From Nicotiana tabacum (lineage: Eukaryota > Streptophyta > Magnoliopsida > Solanales > Solanaceae): DNA of 64,000 nt. Shown in pieces: positions 60,520 through 64,000 of this stretch. The translations under genes were made by a program, and so were the position numbers. The notes beneath the pieces were generated by a model that was given only the letters and a program-made list of their open reading frames with translations, ran no database searches and was not told the origin of the DNA. The stretch covers positions 109,561,157 to 109,625,156 of the forward strand of contig NC_134089.1 of the NCBI RefSeq assembly GCF_000715075.1, read 5' to 3'. Position 1 is the first letter of the stretch. Every line of letters begins with the position of its first letter.

Positions 60520-60800
60520 TTGGGACTACGGAACAGTATCCCGGGAGATCCCCTTGCATGTTTACTTTGGGACTACGGATTTGTATTCGGGGAGATCCCC
60601 CTGCACTTTTATATTGGAACTACGGGACTACACGGTAGATTCTCCCAGTATTGGGAATTTACATTTGGGACTACGGATCGGTATTCCGGGAGATCCCCGC
60701 GCACTATGAGTTGGACTACGGGATGACACCCGGGAGATTCACTGCATATTTATATTTGGGACTACAGGACGGTATCCTAGGAGATCCCCGGTTGTTACAT
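60520..60800 (+). repeat. GGGAGATCCCC-type tandem units (E2 5' LTR)
   Basis: Six irregular units with GGGACTACGG(A/T)nnGTAT and CCGGGAGATCCCC, corresponding to 8333-8612. Open frames across them are repeat translations. Confidence 0.8.
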
Positions 60801-61463
60801 CTATGTTGAGCTGTATTCCTTCTGTGATTATTTTTGTCTCTGTTTTAGTTGTTGTTGTTCTTACTATCCTGTGTTACTTCTTACTGGTTGCACTTAATTA
60901 TTTTGTCTTATTCTATATTGTTATACCTTGTTTTTTCATCTAAACTCAGTAGGGCCCTAACTTTCCTCGTCACTACCCGATCGAGGTTGGGCTTGGAACT
61001 TACTAAGTACCGTTGTGATGTACTCATACCCTTTCTGCGTTGGATTTTCATGTTCAAATCCATGTACTTCGACTCAGCCTTACTACCCTTAAGGCGAGGC
61101 GATTCTCCAGAGACTTTGAGGTATATCTGTTGCGTCCGCAGACCGAGGAGTCCCTTTCCATTCTCTCTTATACTATTAGCCCTTCTGTATTTACTTTGTT
61201 TAGACATTCCGGAGTTAGAAACTTGTAGTTATTCAACAACTTGTGATTTCATGAGATTTCGGATTTTGGGAAGTTTTTCAGTTTGAGAGTTATATTATAT
61301 ATGCCAAGCGGCATCTTTAAACCTTCACTATGTTTATTCTGTAAGTTTTTATTTGTTTTATCTGTTGTTTTCCCTGTTTTCTACAATTATTAGGCTTACC
61401 TAGTCGTAGAGACTAGGTGTCGCCACGATAGTTCGCGGAGGGCGAATTGGGGTCGTAACAAGT

Positions 61464-61475
61464 TGGTATCAAAGC
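61464..61475 (+). other. E2 primer binding site (tRNA-iMet, one change)
   Basis: TGGTATCAAAGC three bases after the LTR; the standard site is TGGTATCAGAGC. Confidence 0.9.
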
Positions 61476-61662
61476 TCTAGGTTCATAAGAGTAATGAATC
61501 ACAAGCCGGTTTATTAAAGTCTCGCGGATCGGTACGGAGAGGTCTGTACTTATCTACGAGAGGCTATGTTACTGTTAGGAAAATTCCACTTCATTTGATT
61601 TTCTTGTCGTGCGAGATTTTTGATATAACAATTCTAAACTTTTGTCTTCTATTCTCTCACAT

Positions 61663-62343
61663 ATGGCGAGGACACGTGCTACCTAAGATGATCAGCACCC
61701 GTGCCCCCTACTAGAGCCGTTAGACGCCGGGCTGGGGTAGGGGTCGAGGACGCGTACGCGGTGCAGCTAGAGCACCCGCTTGAGCTGCCGCCGAGGAGCC
61801 ACCAGCAGTTTCAGCTAGAGACCAGCCACCTGATACGCCTACTGCTACTACTACTCCAGCACTTCAGGAGACTCTTGCACAGTTCATGAGCATGTACACC
61901 ACTTTGGCTCAGGCAGGGTTGTTTCCCCTTGCTGCAGCTACGTCTCAGACCGGGGGAGGAGAACAGACTCTCGCCACCCACACTCTTGAGCAGCAAGTGC
62001 ATGTTGATCAGGTTCCAAAGTTTATTCCTGTACAGCCCATAGCTCCAGATCAGCCCGAGGACAGGGCAGCGGCTTTCAAGGATGAGCAGCGGAGGCTTGA
62101 GAGGTTCAAGAAGTATAAGCCTCCTATATTCAGTGGTCTAGCATCTGATGATGCTCTAGGATTTCTAGATGTGCTACCGTATTCTCTGCACCATGGGTAT
62201 ATCAGGATCGAGCGGGGTTTCCTTCACTACCTTCTAGCTTCGAGGAGCCGCCTATGAGTGGTGGCGTACTTATGAGTTAGACAGTCCGGATGGGGAACTT
62301 CCCCGACTTGGACTCAGTTTTAAGATATGTTCCTGAGAGAGTA
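61663..62343 (+). pseudogene. E2 gag, N-terminal half
   Basis: The start is taken at ATG 61663 (MARTRAT, then a stop that was probably Gln). Low-complexity Arg/Gly/Ala-type sequence in shifting frames follows. An open part (61886-62257) has MSMYTTLAQAGLFP and, near 62095-62165, LERFKKYKPPIFSGLASDDA, the start of the retrotransposon gag core. After a frame change it continues AAYEWWRTYELDSPDG (about 62235) to WTQF and DMFLRE, where homology stops at 62343. The C-terminal half is at 52700-52772 and 36921-37887 on the other strand. Confidence 0.85.
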
Positions 62344-63003
62344 GGAACGAAGTCACGAGCGCAATTCTCAGTACAAAACTATCTGATGACCTAAAAATGG
62401 GAAAAGAATCTATTTATATTAGGCTGAAAATCTTGGACAAAAATACCCCTGCGGGGCTAGTGCGGACCGACAAAATCGAGTGCGGCTGCTCTAAAGCTCT
62501 GGGCTTGAATAATTAGCTCTCTGAACTTGGGCAATGCAGACCGCACGAAATTTAGTGCGGCCGCGGTGGCTTCCATTGCGGTCTGCACAAAAAGAACCGC
62601 GGACCGCATTGATCTTCAACCTCCAAAACACCACCTCTCTGAACCTTGGCTCCGCGGACCGCATAAAATTGAGTGTGGCCGCGGTGAACTCAATGTGGAC
62701 CGCACAAAACCCTTTGCGGCCGCATTCCCTGTTGGCCTGAAAAGCAACCTCTCTGAACTTCACTTGTGCGGACCGCACAAAATGGTGTGCGGTCGCACTG
62801 GTCCTGTTTGACTGAGCTTTGTCTTGTCTTGGTACTTGTGCAAGTTTCACTCCTTTTTGAGCTGGTTTTTAACACCTTGTCACTTTGTTGATCAAACCTG
62901 CAATCAAGCACAACTTGTGAGCCTTTGAGATTTATTTGTACACATTTCTAATCAAAATTTAAGCAAGAAGGAGTGTAAAATGCATCATATTCCCTAGTTA
63001 TCA
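62344..63003 (-). repeat. E4 3' LTR, 5' (U3/promoter) portion
   Basis: In minus orientation it starts TGATAACTAGGG at 63003, right after a polypurine tract, runs through a CpG-rich array (62455-62812), reaches TATA box ATATAAATAG (62410-62419) and is cut at 62344. No LTR end follows; the matching end is proposed at 52773-53566. Confidence 0.7.
62410..62812 (-). promoter_or_regulatory. E4 LTR promoter: TATA box and GCGGACCGC array
   Basis: About three tandem units of ~116 bp each hold CTCTCTGAAC, then TGCGGACCGCA, a CAAAAT-type spacer and TGCGGCCGC or TGCGGTCGCA. They lie directly upstream (minus strand) of ATATAAATAG at 62410-62419. Many motifs are perfect or near palindromes. Confidence 0.6.
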
Positions 63004-63017
63004 ACTCCCCCAAACTT
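63004..63017 (-). other. E4 polypurine tract
   Basis: The minus strand reads AAGTTTGGGGGAGT before TGATAAC. This tract, preceded by GCTTGAGGACAAGC-like sequence, is common before the 3' LTR of plant gypsy elements. Confidence 0.75.
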
Positions 63018-64000
63018 AAGCTTTTGCTTGTCCTCAGGCAAACAAAATAAGACCCGCCCCTTAAGAGAAAATCTAAGAAAATTCAGTTGTCCTAAAGTGA
63101 CCTCATCTAGCATCAATTGGGACTAACAATTGCCCTCAATACAAATGAATCATTATCAACCTTTACTCTTTTAAATACCATGGATTAAGTGCGACACAAG
63201 AGCATTAAGAGTTGACTCAACACATCAAAGAACTCTTTCTATTACTTTGGTCATTGTGGAACCCAAACTCACACATCCTCAACTCTCCCTAAGCGAACCT
63301 CACCTTTAGGATAGTGGCAATCAGAACGAGGTTAATGGAAATACACTCATCTCTCCAAAGGAAAAGTCACAAGTTCGGATTTAAGTACCATATTCTTACC
63401 CCTTATGTGAGTCACCACTAATGTAAGCTTCATTCAACTCAAGATCATATCGGACTTTTGTGGAGACATAGTGAAGGCTTTTGGTTCAGGGTAGGAAATG
63501 TTTGGTCTAAGTAGGTTCCATCTTCCCTTAAGCACTTCTTTTGCTTCATTTTGGCATGCATTCACTTGACTTTTTAAGTCATTTCACTTCTTTCTAAGGG
63601 GTTAGAGAGACACACTATCACTCTTTCTTGTTCATTTTAAATCTTCCCTCCTTTCTCAACTTTTCACACCTCTCATTCTTTACTTTTCTTGAATCCCTTT
63701 ATTCATTTACACATTGAATATTCTTTTTGTCTTTTTGCTTTTCTTTCTTTTTCATTGACTTTCCTTTTCTTCATTTTGTACCTTTTTACCACTTTATTGC
63801 AATCCTCGTCTCTCCCCCCAAACGTATACTTTTTCCATATGCTAAGGAAAGATCGGGTGCCAAGAGAGGGTATCTTTTAGAACGGGTAAAGGCTTGTATT
63901 ATGGTTTTTGAAGGAAAAAGTTCTAAGGCTCAAAAGGGTTGACAAGGCATTTTATCATTGGTAGGCTTTGGAAGTGTTCAGGCTAGCATTTGGATCAAGG
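63018..64000 (-). mobile_element. E4 internal 3' region (noncoding), runs off window end
   Basis: No protein domain is seen on either strand. The stretch is pyrimidine-rich on the plus strand near 63600-63800. Position right of the polypurine tract makes it the 3' untranslated internal part of a minus-strand element whose pol and 5' LTR would lie beyond 64000. The lineage cannot be decided from this piece. Confidence 0.55.

Larger units (their letters stand above)
58737..61460 (+). repeat. E2 5' LTR (2724 bp)
   Basis: It starts TTTAACGACCCGGCCGG (second base mutated from TGTAACG) and ends GGGGTCGTAACA before the primer site. It carries a CpG array (59395-59675), TATA box ATATAAATAG (59679-59688) and GGGAGATCCCC repeats (60520-60800). 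It pairs with 7664-10402. Confidence 0.92.
58737..62343 (+). mobile_element. E2: 5' LTR, primer site and gag start (inverted segment)
   Basis: This is the 5' portion of E2 lying in the opposite orientation to the rest. It is flanked on the left by the target duplicate CTTAT (58732-58736), identical to the one at 7659-7663 read on the minus strand. Gag homology ends at 62343 within the segment that precedes SLRDT at 52772. Confidence 0.85.

Overview
This window is plant repeat DNA. I found no host gene, tRNA, rRNA or CRISPR array. The families point to a eudicot, most likely Solanaceae of the Nicotiana/Capsicum kind: Ty3/gypsy chromoviruses with a tRNA-Met primer site, Ty3/gypsy Tat/Ogre-type elements with an Arg-type primer site and dual RNase H, a RNase H/zf-RVT type LINE and a hAT-like MITE. 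The genus is inference from family resemblance. Every coding region seen is broken by stops, frameshifts, deletions or later insertions.

Layout. 1-7015 is the 5' part of a minus-strand chromovirus (E1: integrase, RNase H, RT, protease, gag, then its 5' LTR at 4050-7015). It is inserted in a LINE whose 3' part lies at 7016-7663 (minus). A second chromovirus (E2) sits in the same LINE: 3' LTR 7664-10402, then integrase/chromodomain, RNase H and RT (10430-13181), all minus. E2 is interrupted at 13182-35753 by a solo LTR (S1, TSD ATAAA). S1 is itself interrupted by a 20.3-kb Tat element (T1, 13748-33999, plus strand, TSD CTAAA) that keeps ORF1, gag, protease, G-patch, RT, two RNase H domains and integrase. 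E2 resumes at 35754, carries a 727-bp hAT-like MITE (36194-36920), and its gag is cut by a second Tat element (T2, 37888-52699, TSD GCATA). T2 kept gag but lost nearly all of pol, and has a 2.1-kb tandem repeat in its 3' untranslated region.

Right part. From 52773 to 62343 the order and strand are wrong for everything around it. The 5' half of the LINE (56595-58736) and the 5' LTR plus gag start of E2 (58737-62343) are on the plus strand, while their other halves are on the minus strand at the left. Inverting 52773-62343 restores the LINE, E2 with its TSD CTTAT, the E2 gag reading frame and probably the LTR of another element (E4: 52773-53566 plus 62344-63003). I therefore infer a ~9.6-kb inversion, or a misassembly of the same shape. 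53567-56594 is an LTR of the E1 family (E3) into which E4 appears to have inserted. 63004-64000 is the 3' internal region of E4.

Recurring themes. LTRs of four different families carry CpG-rich short-palindrome arrays next to or just upstream of the putative TATA box. Each family has its own tandem repeats inside the LTR. The two Tat elements share a ~65-nt motif that recurs in their untranslated regions. The deepest nesting is LINE > E2 > S1 > T1.
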